In this document: positions 1 to 8,687 of the stretch, piece by piece
Position numbering within the stretch: position 1 is the stretch's first letter
Layout: every line of letters starts with the position of its first letter
From: Acidobacteriota bacterium
GTDB lineage: Bacteria; Acidobacteriota; Terriglobia; Terriglobales; Acidobacteriaceae
Assembly: GCA_021793405.1 (NCBI GenBank)
Contig: JAJYSV010000018.1
Span: 1 to 64,000, forward strand
DNA length: 64,000 bases
Direction: 5' to 3'
Notes under the pieces: model-generated
Databases searched by the model: none
The model's input: only the letters and a program-made list of their open reading frames with translations
What the model was told of the DNA's origin: nothing
Position numbers and translations under genes: made by a program

Positions 1-271
1 GCGGAGTCTCGCTTCACGTCGTTGCTCAGCTTTTTCGGTTTCTTTGCGAATCCCCTTGTCATCATCCTCGTCGTTGCCAGTGGCGTATCGCTGGCGCTCG
101 GAGAGCACCTCGGCGGCCTGATCATAAGTCGCGCTTGCTGTCGGAATGACACCTGAAATGATGCCGATGATCATCACGGTGACATTGGCGCAAGGCGCTA
201 AGCGAATGACCAGGAAGAAAGTTCTGGTAAAACAGCTGGCGGCAATCGAGGACTTCGGCAGTATAGATATT
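1..271 (+). pseudogene. Mg-type P-type ATPase remnant (two fragments)
   Basis: Two pieces of a cation-transporting P-type ATPase (MgtA-like) lie in different frames. Bases 1 to about 130 (frame 1) read as an early membrane hairpin, with FANPLVIILVVASGVSLALG as the core. Bases 146-271 (frame 2) encode the TM4 ion-site region, MTPEMMPMIITVTLAQGA, followed by KVLVKQLAAIEDFGSIDI. In intact enzymes the CSDKTGTLT phosphorylation motif follows directly, but here the reading continues as RTWASAS and homology stops. Several hundred bases between the two pieces are missing and the catalytic domains are absent, so this is a dead gene. The upstream part lies outside the window. The family assignment is from motif recognition. 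Confidence 0.75.
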
Positions 272-329
272 CGAACTTGGGCCTCGGCCTCATCCGTCAA
301 GCAGCATCCAACTGACAAGGAGAATCTCA

Positions 330-533
330 ATGTCGCACACGCATGACCGAGCCGTAGAATTTCATACCCTGGCGGCCCACGCTCACGCCGCCGCCGCCAC
401 CGCCCACGGCAAGGGAGATCATCTAGCCGCTCACGAACTCTCCAAACAGGCGCACGAATATTCCGTCAAAGCCCATAAGCAGTCCGAAGAACTTGTCACG
501 GACTTCGAACAGTCGGGCAAGGCAAAACCGTAG
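330..533 (+). CDS. small His/Ala-rich hypothetical protein
   Basis: A 67-residue soluble protein, very rich in alanine and histidine over residues 13-50, with a Lys-rich tail and no signal peptide or membrane segment. It has a good ribosome binding site (AAGGAG, 6-7 bases before the ATG), which supports translation. Short proteins of this type recur in soil bacteria, but I know of no function. It lies just downstream of the ATPase remnant and is probably transcribed on its own. The His-rich composition might suggest metal binding, which is only an inference. Confidence 0.6.
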   Translation: MSHTHDRAVEFHTLAAHAHAAAATAHGKGDHLAAHELSKQAHEYSVKAHKQSEELVTDFEQSGKAKP

Positions 534-886
534 CTAGGGTCGTACGACTCCTCTGATGTAAGTGGACACAGTCTTCGTTGTAATTCCTGGTCCGGCGGCC
601 GGACGAGCGGCTGCCGCAGCATACGATGCAGGCTTGGACTCCGGGAACGGAGCGGACGTGAAGATCGCCGCACGACTACACGTATGTACGCCTTCGTCAA
701 TCGCGGCGATTGCCGGGTCTGCTGATTCGTGACTGCTTCCATATCGAGGTTGGCGAAATCTCATGCTTCGGATCGAGTTCACAGTGAGCGCCCCACTCTC
801 ACAACGTCATGTCAGGAGATAGCGTAGAAGGTTCTCCTAAGCTGAACGCCACCTTGCGCTCCTCATCGTGTAGCAGATCGGGCAGC
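534..886. other. about 350 bases with no recognisable gene
   Basis: Short open frames exist on both strands but none has a ribosome binding site with recognisable protein content. Given the ATPase and Fic remnants on either side, this is most likely degraded coding DNA. Confidence 0.5.
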
Positions 887-1063
887 ATTTGGCAGTCGGT
901 CACCTTCGCCCGCCAACCTGCCGATCAGCCGGTCCGCGTCGGAGAGATCTCATATGAGGCGCGGCGTCCACTCGAGTGCCGGTGGAAAGGGAGCAGGCAC
1001 GAAAGCCGAATATGTGCCCAGTGAAACGGTCCTACCGGGGATGAGGGGTGACTTGGCCATCAT
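887..1063 (-). pseudogene. Fic-family protein, N-terminal remnant
   Basis: The minus strand from an ATG at 1063 or 1060 reads as a typical Fic_N segment: SPLIPGRTVSLGTYSAFVPA, then PPALEWTPRLI, an in-frame TGA (950-952), and then DLSDADRLIGRLAGEGDRLP in the same frame. In intact Fic proteins (AMP- or nucleotide-transferring enzymes) this domain precedes the HxFx(D/E)GNGR catalytic loop. No such loop is present here, because homology ends near 887. The gene is therefore both stopped and truncated. Confidence 0.7.
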
Positions 1064-1122
1064 AAGTCTTCCTTGTCTATTTTCAATTCCTTGCCGAAGA
1101 GACATGTTTTTCTGGGGGCAGA

Positions 1123-2253
1123 TCATCGCTCGGTCGAGAAAATATATTCTGTGATGCTATGAAATGCTTGTCCCGGCTTGAGCTCCGTTGAGGGGAATTG
1201 CGGTTGATTCGGAGAGTCTGGGAAATGCTGGGTTTCGAGACATAATGCAGCATGTTTTGCGTAGACATGCCCGTGCTTTCCGTGGATTGTTCCGTCAAGG
1301 AAATTTCCAGAATAGAACTGAACCCCTGGCTGGGTTGTTTTGACAACCAGCACGCGCCCAGTCTGTGGGCTCAACACGCGAGCAGCGTCGTGGAGAGCTT
1401 GACCATCGCCGCGGTGGTTCAGAACGAAATTTTCGTCATAGCCTTTCGCGAAGTGGAGTTGTTCGTTGTCCTCGTCGATTCGTTTACCAACGGGCATTGG
1501 CGTACGGAAGTCGAACGGGGTACCGGCAACCGAGGTTAATTGTCCCGTAGGAATCAGTCCCGCATTAACGGGAGTGTAGCGTTCAGCTGGAATGGTGAGA
1601 ACGTCATTCAGAATATTGCCTTGTCCTTCCCCAGCCAGATTGAAATAACTGTGGTTGGTCAGGTTCAGTACGGTATTGGCATCCGTCGTGGCGAAATATT
1701 CAATCTTCAGAGCATGTGCGCTCAGCGTGTAGCGGACTCGCGCCGTCAGGGTTCCAGGGAAGCCCTGGTCTCCATTGTTGCTGATCAGTGTCAACTCCAC
1801 TCCATGCGGAATTTCATGCGCCGTCCAGACGCGCTTGTCGAATCCCACCGTTCCGCCATGGAGAGTGTTGTCGCCATCGTTCTTTGGCAGATCATAGCGC
1901 TTCCCATCCAGGACAAATGTGCCGTGGCCGATGCGATTGGCGTACCGCCCCACGATCGCTCCAAAGTAGGTTTTGGAATCGGTTGTATATGGGGTCAGGG
2001 AGTCATAGCCCAGCACGACATCTGCCATTTTGCCGTTACGATCGGGAACTTCCAGCGAGACAAGACGGGCACCATAGGTCATGACGCGGGCCTTCAGAGT
2101 ACTTTCCTTCAGCGTGAAAATATAAATTTCTGTCCCATATGGCATCGCGCCGAAGACCGACTTTGTTACTTCCCCTTGCATACACAACCCCTGGAAACCG
2201 ATGATGCATAACAGGCAAATATACGCGAATGCTTTACGGCTTATCCGATGCAT
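1123..2253 (-). CDS. galM: secreted aldose 1-epimerase (mutarotase)
   Basis: Interconverts alpha and beta anomers of free aldoses such as galactose or arabinose. The 376-residue product begins with a hydrophobic signal segment (about residues 8-25) and has the GalM core: NTLHGG (His131), the catalytic base His201 in NLTNHSYFNLAG, and the catalytic acid Glu340 in ETQHFPDSPN. The ATG at 2253 was chosen; GTG 2259 and TTG 2265 are in-frame alternatives, and the GGGGGAG ribosome site fits GTG 2259 best. It starts 18 bases after the arabinofuranosidase stop, so the two form an operon. The likely job is to process L-arabinose released outside the cytoplasm; the pairing is inference, the family is firm. 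Confidence 0.9.
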   Translation of the reverse strand: MHRISRKAFAYICLLCIIGFQGLCMQGEVTKSVFGAMPYGTEIYIFTLKESTLKARVMTYGARLVSLEVPDRNGKMADVVLGYDSLTPYTTDSKTYFGAIVGRYANRIGHGTFVLDGKRYDLPKNDGDNTLHGGTVGFDKRVWTAHEIPHGVELTLISNNGDQGFPGTLTARVRYTLSAHALKIEYFATTDANTVLNLTNHSYFNLAGEGQGNILNDVLTIPAERYTPVNAGLIPTGQLTSVAGTPFDFRTPMPVGKRIDEDNEQLHFAKGYDENFVLNHRGDGQALHDAARVLSPQTGRVLVVKTTQPGVQFYSGNFLDGTIHGKHGHVYAKHAALCLETQHFPDSPNQPQFPSTELKPGQAFHSITEYIFSTER

Positions 2254-2271
2254 GGTCACCGACAACTCCCC

Positions 2272-4200
2272 CTATCGCAAATGAACTTCGATTACCTCAA
2301 TCGAGTATGCCGGAAATACGCGGTGCATGTCGGGGGAAATGCCCATACTTACACTTTTGACCGGGACGATTCTTGCGGGATTGGCGAGCGAGTTGGTTTC
2401 TTCCATGGAATGTCCCCTCAGGGTAGTGATCGTAGCCGTTCCGGCGGGCTGATCCTTCCCGGTCCATTGAATATCGAGCTGCTGCGATCCGGAGGAAGCA
2501 TTGACCACCTTCAGATACATCGTTCGTTTCACAGCGTCGCGCGTTACCGAATAAAAAAGCAGGGGCGGCCCGCCGGTCAGGTTGGAATCCACCACTTGAT
2601 TGCCAAGGTGATTGCTGAACATTACCTGGGCGTAGTAGCTAGGCGAACCATAACTATGGACTGCATCGTAGCCGATCAGATCCGGCACCCATTGCGATGC
2701 TCCAGGATTTACGTTGATGAACAGAGGAGCATAACTCGACATAATGACGATGTCGCTGTTGCGCTCAAGGCCGGTCATCCACGCGGCATCGGCCAGCGCC
2801 GCACCCATGTCCGGAGTGGGCGAGCCCTCGCGCGTGGCCCATTCTCCGACAAATATCTTCGGGCCACTCCGGTCCGTCTTGTCGTAATGATGCGTGTCTT
2901 CAAAGAACTGCTCCGCTGTCCGATAAAAATGGTCGTCGACCACATCGGGCACGCGACTCGTCACAGGAGCCGTGGCGATCACCTGTAGCCGGGGATAGGC
3001 CTTCTTGATTGCATCGAAGAACTGCGCAAACCTGGCATCGTAGCTGGCGGATGTATCGAACCAGTCTTCGTTCCCCACCTCAACATAGGTCAGGGGGAAA
3101 GGAGCGGGATGACCGTCCTTGGCGCGCACTCCACCCCATTTTGTATCGCTGCCACCCATGACATATTGGATTTCATTGAGGGCGCTCTGCACATAGGGCG
3201 CCAGATCCGGTCCCGGATTTACATGCTCATGTTTCAAGGAGTAGCCGGCATACACAGCGAGCACCGGCTGCATGTGCAGGTCCTGGCACCAGTCCAGAAA
3301 TTCCAGCAGCCCCAGTCCATCTGAGCTGCGATAGCCCCAGGGACTTGGATGGGTTGGGCGATCCACCAGCGGGCCAATGGTTTTCTCCCAGTCGTACCGG
3401 TCCTGGATGTAATCGCCTTCTAGAAAGTTTCCCCCGGGCAAACGCAAAAATGCCGGGCGCATGATAGCCAGCTTCTCCATCAAATCGATGCGGTTGCCAT
3501 TGACTGTGTTTTTGTATGTTGGCGGAAACAGGGATACGAGACTGAACCAGACTGTTCCCGGTCGCGTGATTGACAACACCAGATGATTGCTTGCCGAGGT
3601 TGCAATCCGCGCAGTTTGCAACGTCACTTTATATTGCTTCCACTCCAACGCCAGCGATGGAACCGAGGCCGTTGCGACTACAGTGCCAGTGTTGTTGTTC
3701 ACAAGGCTCATCGTTAGCGGCCCGGCCGCGTCGGTATCGGCTTTGGCATAAAACGATCCCGCGTACGTCGTATTGGCCTGAAGGGGAATGCCCCAATAGC
3801 CGTTGTTGGCTATTCCGGCGGGATCGGCGTTGTCGGCCTGTTCCACAGTCAATTTCAGGCTCGTAGACAAGGCTGCACTGGGACCGGTGGACTTGTCGAG
3901 CTGCATGGAAGCGCGCGAATTTCCAACCCGTACGATCCGCCAATGCTCTGGACGATTCGGATTGTCCTGAAACGCACGGTTGCGCACCAACTCCGCATAG
4001 ATTCCGCCGTCGTAGGAATGATTGATCTCCTCGGTCATCAGCCCGTAGAGCGTAGGACTGACTTTTGCGATCCACTTATCCGTCTGGATTCGCAGCACCG
4101 CCTCGGTGCTCGCTTTAGTAGGTTGCTGCGCGAGCAGAACAGGCACCATGGCCAGCGCGCCAAACATGGTTCCCCAAAGTATTGTGGAGGATCGAAGCAT
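2272..4200 (-). CDS. secreted GH51-type alpha-L-arabinofuranosidase
   Basis: Releases terminal alpha-L-arabinofuranosyl groups from plant polysaccharides. The 642-residue product has a signal peptide (residues 1-25), an N-terminal segment with a carbohydrate-binding-like beta domain (about 85-225), a TIM barrel from about residue 235, and a C-terminal beta domain. The GH-A catalytic glutamates are visible: acid/base Glu378 in VEVGNEDW and nucleophile Glu453 in FVGEWATRE. The start ATG has GGAGCTGCGAGA upstream. It is the first gene of a two-gene operon with galM. Substrate is known only at family level. Confidence 0.9.
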   Translation of the reverse strand: MLRSSTILWGTMFGALAMVPVLLAQQPTKASTEAVLRIQTDKWIAKVSPTLYGLMTEEINHSYDGGIYAELVRNRAFQDNPNRPEHWRIVRVGNSRASMQLDKSTGPSAALSTSLKLTVEQADNADPAGIANNGYWGIPLQANTTYAGSFYAKADTDAAGPLTMSLVNNNTGTVVATASVPSLALEWKQYKVTLQTARIATSASNHLVLSITRPGTVWFSLVSLFPPTYKNTVNGNRIDLMEKLAIMRPAFLRLPGGNFLEGDYIQDRYDWEKTIGPLVDRPTHPSPWGYRSSDGLGLLEFLDWCQDLHMQPVLAVYAGYSLKHEHVNPGPDLAPYVQSALNEIQYVMGGSDTKWGGVRAKDGHPAPFPLTYVEVGNEDWFDTSASYDARFAQFFDAIKKAYPRLQVIATAPVTSRVPDVVDDHFYRTAEQFFEDTHHYDKTDRSGPKIFVGEWATREGSPTPDMGAALADAAWMTGLERNSDIVIMSSYAPLFINVNPGASQWVPDLIGYDAVHSYGSPSYYAQVMFSNHLGNQVVDSNLTGGPPLLFYSVTRDAVKRTMYLKVVNASSGSQQLDIQWTGKDQPAGTATITTLRGHSMEETNSLANPARIVPVKSVSMGISPDMHRVFPAYSIEVIEVHLR

Positions 4201-4476
4201 TCTCGCAGCTCCATTAATATTGTTCTATGTTTCCGCAAGAAGCTTATCACTGCGGGACTCGTTGCTGTGAATCGAAGTTGAAGCGCATCGTAACTTCAAA
4301 ACGTGCGACCAAACGTCGTGCTGACACAGAACCGGACCATTTTCGATGACTTGAGAATTTGTAATTGAAATTACTAAAGGCACAAAGCGATTGAGCCGTC
4401 GACTGCGTGCTGGCTTAGGGGCGAAGTCGCCTGGGTTTCCATGTACAAAACGGAGTGGACCGAGTCTCATGGCTTG
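4201..4476. other. intergenic, no gene seen
   Basis: It lies between the start of the arabinofuranosidase gene and the 3' end of the sulfatase remnant, and should hold the promoter for the arabinofuranosidase-galM operon. I see no convincing promoter boxes, terminator or RNA. Confidence 0.4.
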
Positions 4477-4958
4477 CTAAGGATAGAGCCGTGCAGGCGT
4501 AATGGTTGGCTGGGGCTCTCCAGACTCGCCGATCATAGCGAGCAACTCTTCGCGCAACTGCGAGGCTGCCTGCCTGAAGGTCTGACGTCCGGCCAGATTC
4601 ACCAGCTGGGCCGGATCGCTCGCGTTGTTGTACATCTGATATTCCACATAATGCATACTCGAAGAGTCCTTATAACCGTTCAAGGTCGGGTCGGCTACGC
4701 AGTAGGTCCACTCCTTTGTGCGAATTGCGCGCCCGACCATCGATTCGCTGATCTGAATCAACGCCTTGTTCTGCGACTCCCTCCTCGCCTGCGGATCACG
4801 AAGCAAAGGCAGGAGACTTGTGCCTTTCATAGATTTCGGCACTGTTACACCAACGCTGTCGAGCAGGGTCGGCGTCAGGTTAATGTTGCCAGAGATTTCC
4901 GGCAACGTAAGTGAAAGATTTAGCCCGGGACCTTGAGCTATAAATGGCACGCGAACCC
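4477..4958 (-). pseudogene. arylsulfatase, C-terminal remnant
   Basis: The minus strand encodes the last 160 or so residues of a sulfatase: VRVPFIAQGPG (the usual RVPxIxxxPG block), ISGNINLTPTLLDSVGV, SMKGTSLLPLL, then the C-terminal subdomain with RTKEWTYCV. The formylglycine motif (C/S)xPxR and the metal site would be encoded upstream, but from about 4958 the sequence becomes an integrase reading the other way. The gene has been cut and cannot make an active enzyme. Longer open reading upstream to 5130 is antisense to the integrase and is not sulfatase. Confidence 0.8.
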
Positions 4959-5590
4959 GCAGGAAAGAGAAGCCGCGTTCTTTGACACCGGCGGAGTTTC
5001 TGAGGCTGTTGGATCTCTTCGAACCCCGCGAGAGGCTCGCTGTTGAAATTGCAGGATGGCTGGGCACACGATGCAGCGAGGGGTTCGGCCTGAAATGGCA
5101 GGACCTCGACCTCGATCGCTGCGTGGTCACATTTCGTCAGGGTTTCGTCTCCGGACGTATCTCGCAACTGAAGACGGAGGCGTCGCGTACCGAAATTAGC
5201 CTTCCGGAAGCGGTGAGGGATTCCCTTGTGACTTGGAAGAAGTTGACGCCATACTCGGCACCGGAAGATTGGGTGTTTGCCAGCCCCGCGACCCATGGAC
5301 TACGTCCAATGTGGCCCGACTCAATGCTCGCTGACTACATTCGTCCAATTGCAGAAAAAGGGGGCTTTGGTCGGATTGGTTGGCACACCTTCCGTCACAG
5401 CCTCACTTCCTGGGGCAAGCAGGTGCTGACGCTTGAGGAAACGAAGGAATTGGCCCGTCATGCAAATATCCAGACGACCAGCGACATCTACGGCGGTCTC
5501 TCGCTGGACGCAAAGCGTACAGCGCAATCCCGTCTGGTGAACTTTGTTCATGGGGCCGCGGAAAAGTCGTCCGTGGAAGGAAATCTGTAA
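4959..5590 (+). pseudogene. tyrosine recombinase, catalytic domain only
   Basis: Homology begins at REKPRSLTPAEFLRLL (about 4960) and covers the catalytic domain of a phage/ICE-type integrase: Arg in GTRCSEGFGLKW, the HTFRHS box, and the LARHANIQTTSDIYGG block with the nucleophile Tyr. The arm-binding and core-binding domains (about 180 residues) are missing. A TTG at 4982 could start a truncated protein, but no ribosome site supports it. It resembles the complete integrase at 16.5-17.7 kb in family and layout. It abuts the sulfatase remnant, so it marks an element boundary or a deletion scar. Confidence 0.85.
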
Positions 5591-5707
5591 TCTGTCCTCA
5601 ACTGTCCTTTTCGAGGCTTTTGCAGATCCATTTAAGGGTAATAATTAACTTGACTAACCAATCATTCAAGCATAGTCTACCTCTAGGTTGATGTGAGGTC
5701 GGACGCC

Positions 5708-6682
5708 ATGAAACAGATTAAAACCCTTCAGCAGGCAATTCAGCACTACAGCGATGAGCAAGCGTGCATTGATGAGGCGGCAGCGATGCGCTGGCCGGAT
5801 GGCAAGCCAGTTTGCCCTATCTGCGATAAGCGGGAGCATTATTATCTTGCCACTCAAAAACGCTGGAAGTGTAAAGGATGCGGCAAGCAGTTTTCTGTGA
5901 AGGTTGGAACCATCTTTGAGGATTCTCCGATTCCGCTGAATAAATGGCTGCTGGCAATGTGGATGATTAGCAACTGCAAGAATGGCGTGAGCAGCTATGA
6001 GATTCATCGCGCTATCGGCATTTCGCAGAAATCGGCTTGGTTTATGCTGCAACGGCTTCGCCTTGCTATGCGGCCTGACCCGATCACTCAAGTCGGCGGC
6101 AACGGCTCCATTGTAGAAGCCGATGAAACCGTAATCGGCGGCAAGCTGAAGTTTATGCACCAGCGCCGTAAGCGTGAAATGGGCATGGCCGGATCGGGCG
6201 GATTCAAACGCAATAAGACTATCGTGATGGGCGTAAAAGATCGCCACGCTAGCGAAGTCCGTGCAACTGTGATTCCGTATGCCGGGCGGGAGACCATGCA
6301 AGCGATGGTGAATGAGCACGTCAAGCCTGAGACCGTCATGTACACCGATGCCCACGTAGGCTATGACCACTTAAAAAGGCAATTCTCGCATGAAGTGATT
6401 AACCACATGGAAGCCTATGTCAGAGGAAACGTACATACCAATGGAATCGAAAATTTCTGGAGTTTACTGAAACGCGGATTGAACGGAACCTATATCGCCG
6501 TCGAGCCGTTCCACCTGCAACGCTATGTCGATGAGCAGGTATTCCGCTATAACCACCGCAAGCACGGCAATGAGAAAGTATCGGATGGAGACCGTTTCCG
6601 CTTGCTGCTGTCGCAGGTCGCGGGAAAGCGGCTGACTTGGGCTGAGGTGACTGGCAAAGCAGGAGCAGAAACGTCCAACTAA
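5708..6682 (+). CDS. IS1595-family (ISXO2-like) transposase
   Basis: Full-length transposase of 324 residues. An N-terminal zinc ribbon (CPICDK...CKGCGKQF, residues about 35-60) is followed by a DDE-type core with EADETVIGGK, VMGVKDR, YTDAHVGYD and HTNGIENFWSLLKR. The ATG at 5708 has GAGG upstream; a GTG at 5693 is possible. It lies 118 bases after the broken integrase. I could not identify the terminal inverted repeats, so the element limits are undefined. The frame is intact, so it may be active. Confidence 0.9.
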   Translation: MKQIKTLQQAIQHYSDEQACIDEAAAMRWPDGKPVCPICDKREHYYLATQKRWKCKGCGKQFSVKVGTIFEDSPIPLNKWLLAMWMISNCKNGVSSYEIHRAIGISQKSAWFMLQRLRLAMRPDPITQVGGNGSIVEADETVIGGKLKFMHQRRKREMGMAGSGGFKRNKTIVMGVKDRHASEVRATVIPYAGRETMQAMVNEHVKPETVMYTDAHVGYDHLKRQFSHEVINHMEAYVRGNVHTNGIENFWSLLKRGLNGTYIAVEPFHLQRYVDEQVFRYNHRKHGNEKVSDGDRFRLLLSQVAGKRLTWAEVTGKAGAETSN

Positions 6683-6867
6683 TCCTTTTCGGAAGAAACG
6701 CGGGCGGAAGCCGAAGAACGCGGTCTAGGCCCGCGTCTCGGCTTGCCCGCACGCGAAGCGTTATCTTCCGCAATTCTCCGCTCTAGCTCCGATTTCGACA
6801 CTTGGAGGACGCGGCGCAATGTGCATTGGAAAGCCGTGTACTCGTCGGATTGTGGCTTCGTCTTCAT
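6679..6867 (-). CDS. small protein next to IS1595 transposase
   Basis: A 62-residue basic protein that starts MKTKPQSDEYTAFQCTLRRV, continues VLQVSKSELERRIAED, and has an Arg/Pro/Ser-rich tail. Its stop overlaps the transposase stop on the opposite strand. Small proteins with the pattern F...L+.VL.VSK.EL..R are common beside transposases and in other mobile DNA, so it may be an accessory of the IS, although the function is unknown. The start is taken at 6867 rather than 6885 from sequence similarity. Confidence 0.55.
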   Translation of the reverse strand: MKTKPQSDEYTAFQCTLRRVLQVSKSELERRIAEDNASRAGKPRRGPRPRSSASARVSSEKD

Positions 6868-6902
6868 GGGGTTATGATAGCGCAATGCAGAAAGGACACT
6901 CT

Positions 6903-7148
6903 ATGGACGAACAGAATCGCGTACCATTCTTCAACCTTAGTGTCGTACTGGAGCAGCAGATCAACGAGGTTCAGAGTCTAAAGCATCTCCTGCTTGCGAT
7001 TCACGCCACTCTTGAACGTCTCGATCCGAAATACAAAACAGAGGTTCTGAAGGCTCTGGAAGACCAGCCAAAAGGAAAAGACTCGCCGGACGTGGCAGCG
7101 CTTGCGTTTGCGAAGAAGACTCTGCTTGAGTTGAGAAATTTTCAGTAG
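6903..7148 (+). CDS. hypothetical helical protein
   Basis: An 81-residue soluble protein, mostly alpha-helical by composition (LEQQINEVQSLKHLLLAIHA, ELRNF at the end), with no known domain that I recognise. The ATG at 6903 is preceded by AGAAAGGA at good spacing; a further ATG at 6885 lies upstream in frame. It stands alone between the IS1595 region and a small membrane protein gene in the mobile segment. Confidence 0.5.
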   Translation: MDEQNRVPFFNLSVVLEQQINEVQSLKHLLLAIHATLERLDPKYKTEVLKALEDQPKGKDSPDVAALAFAKKTLLELRNFQ

Positions 7149-7264
7149 TTGATTGCATTTCGACACACTCCATGCGATGATTCGCTTGAGTGCATCGAAC
7201 CGAAGGCCCGCCCCGTGAAGGCGGGTTTTCTATTTTCTGAGAGTATACTCCTCCGAGAGGTGCG

Positions 7265-7510
7265 ATGATGCCTAAGCAATCCGTTTCTCCGCAGACGGGC
7301 AAGGAAAAGAAGCGCCTGCTTTCATACAGGGCATGGATCATGATTCTGGTGCTCGCCTTTATAGCTACCATCAGCCATCCCATCCCAGGCGCTGGTCCGA
7401 ACTACATGGCAGGGGTCTTCGTCGGAAGTGTCTTGAGCTGCGCCGTTCTGTGGGCATTGATAACGCTTCTCTACCGCTGGATTTCGCGCCACTTCCGAAA
7501 AGCTACCTAG
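7265..7510 (+). CDS. small membrane protein, two TM segments
   Basis: An 81-residue protein with a basic N-terminus (about residues 10-20), a hydrophobic segment around 24-39 and another around 50-70, and a basic C-terminus. GAGAGG lies upstream of the start. It is probably an inner-membrane protein. No family is recognised; it is cargo in the mobile segment. Confidence 0.5.
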   Translation: MMPKQSVSPQTGKEKKRLLSYRAWIMILVLAFIATISHPIPGAGPNYMAGVFVGSVLSCAVLWALITLLYRWISRHFRKAT

Positions 7511-7550
7511 AATCCTTGCTGCTCCCGTCCCAGCAACGCACAATTCAGCG

Positions 7551-7787
7551 TTACTCATGCTTTTTCCCTAACCTCTGACAAAGAGTGGCCAACTCCTGCT
7601 CTCGGAACCTTCCCCAATCGTCGGACGCAGCAGATGGAACGCTGGCAAGTGCGGCAATGGATTTCCTGTACTTCTCTATCGGCCACAACTCCCCCGGATC
7701 GTCTGCAATATGTTTACGAATTTCATATGCGGCAAAGTCAGCAGCCTGCAAGGGAATCAAACCATCCTTTCGGAGTTTGCCGATCTT
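7551..7787 (-). pseudogene. DUF3800 protein, C-terminal remnant
   Basis: The minus strand ends in GLIPLQAADFAAYEIRKH and then PIEKYRKSI. The LQAADxxAYExRK block is typical of DUF3800 proteins (RNase H-like fold, often in mobile DNA and defence contexts). Homology runs from the stop at 7551 to about 7787, where it meets the start of the HTH gene read from the other strand. The N-terminal two thirds are missing. Confidence 0.6.
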
Positions 7788-8132
7788 CCAACAAAACCAC
7801 CTCGCTCGAAGCTCGAACCTCACCGGGAGCTGATCCGCGAACTGCGTCGTAAAGGGCGCACATACCGTGAAGTTGCTCGCCTCTTCCATGAACGGCTCGG
7901 ATTGCACGTTGCCCCGAGCACGCTCCATTCCTTCGTGAAAGTTCGTGCCAAGCATCGTAAACGAACACAATTTGAACTGCCGCCGCTGGAATCCACCGCC
8001 ATGGAATTGCCAGTACCGGATCGTCTTGCGGCACTCAAAGCGAAGCCCACAGCGCGGGAAGCGAAGCGTACTCGCTTCGACTTCCGCGAAAACGAACCTC
8101 TGACCCTGACCACTCATGGAGGTGCGCGATGA
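7710..8132 (+). CDS. HTH protein upstream of parA (mobile-element type)
   Basis: The recognisable part starts near 7788 (PTKPPRSKLEPHRELIRELR) and continues with a helix-turn-helix, GRTYREVARLFHERLGL and then VAPSTLHSFVK, and a low-complexity basic tail. Proteins of this type sit just before parA in conjugative elements and probably bind DNA. The first 26 codons (7710-7787) are antisense to the DUF3800 remnant, so the native start was probably lost. The stop overlaps the parA start (ATGA), which supports one operon. Confidence 0.6.
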   Translation: MFTNFICGKVSSLQGNQTILSEFADLPTKPPRSKLEPHRELIRELRRKGRTYREVARLFHERLGLHVAPSTLHSFVKVRAKHRKRTQFELPPLESTAMELPVPDRLAALKAKPTAREAKRTRFDFRENEPLTLTTHGGAR

Positions 8133-8617
8133 CAGCGAACGCGAAACGTGTTGTTTTTACGATGGGCGGCAAAGGCGGCGTCGGGAAAACTGGTGTCATG
8201 GTGGCTCTGGCTGAATGGTTTTTGGCAAACGAGATTCCGGTCACGCTGCTCGATCTCGACACCGAGAACAAAGCGCGTGGCTCTCTCAAACACTTCTTCA
8301 ATGGCACGGTCACGAAGGTCAATAGTCGAGTCCGCAAACGGCTTGGATCGGGGGAAGGAGCCGGAACAGTCGAACCTTTAGGATGTTCTATTGTAGTAAA
8401 ATTTAAGGCCATGATCGATCTCAGCCAAATGGAAGAAATGTTGTGCCCGGTTTGCAAGAAGCCGTTTATGCTCGCTTCCGTTGAAGGCCAGCGAAATATC
8501 TACAGATTTGAAGGCTGTGAATGCAATGGGGAGGAGTTTTATCTGCCAGAAGCTATAGGGATGGTGGGTGTCGGCACAGGCCCGATGTTCTTGGTCAGGA
8601 AAAAGACTCTAACCTGA
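8129..8617 (+). pseudogene. ParA-like ATPase, truncated and fused to a Cys-rich small protein
   Basis: Residues 1-65 are the N-terminus of a ParA/MinD-type ATPase: the deviant Walker A GGKGGVGKT (residues 13-21), then LLDLDTENKARGSL. After about residue 65 (base 8323) homology stops: the Walker B region and the rest of the ATPase (about 150 residues) are absent. The same frame then runs into an unrelated 68-residue segment starting at an internal ATG (8411), which has CPVCKK and CECNG and could be a small zinc protein translated on its own. The partition/transfer ATPase is not functional as it stands. Confidence 0.65.
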
Positions 8618-8687
8618 CCGCTGGCTATGCACTAAGTCGAGAGGCTGCTTAAATCGGCCCAGCCCGACGACGACGGATTTTGCTCCA

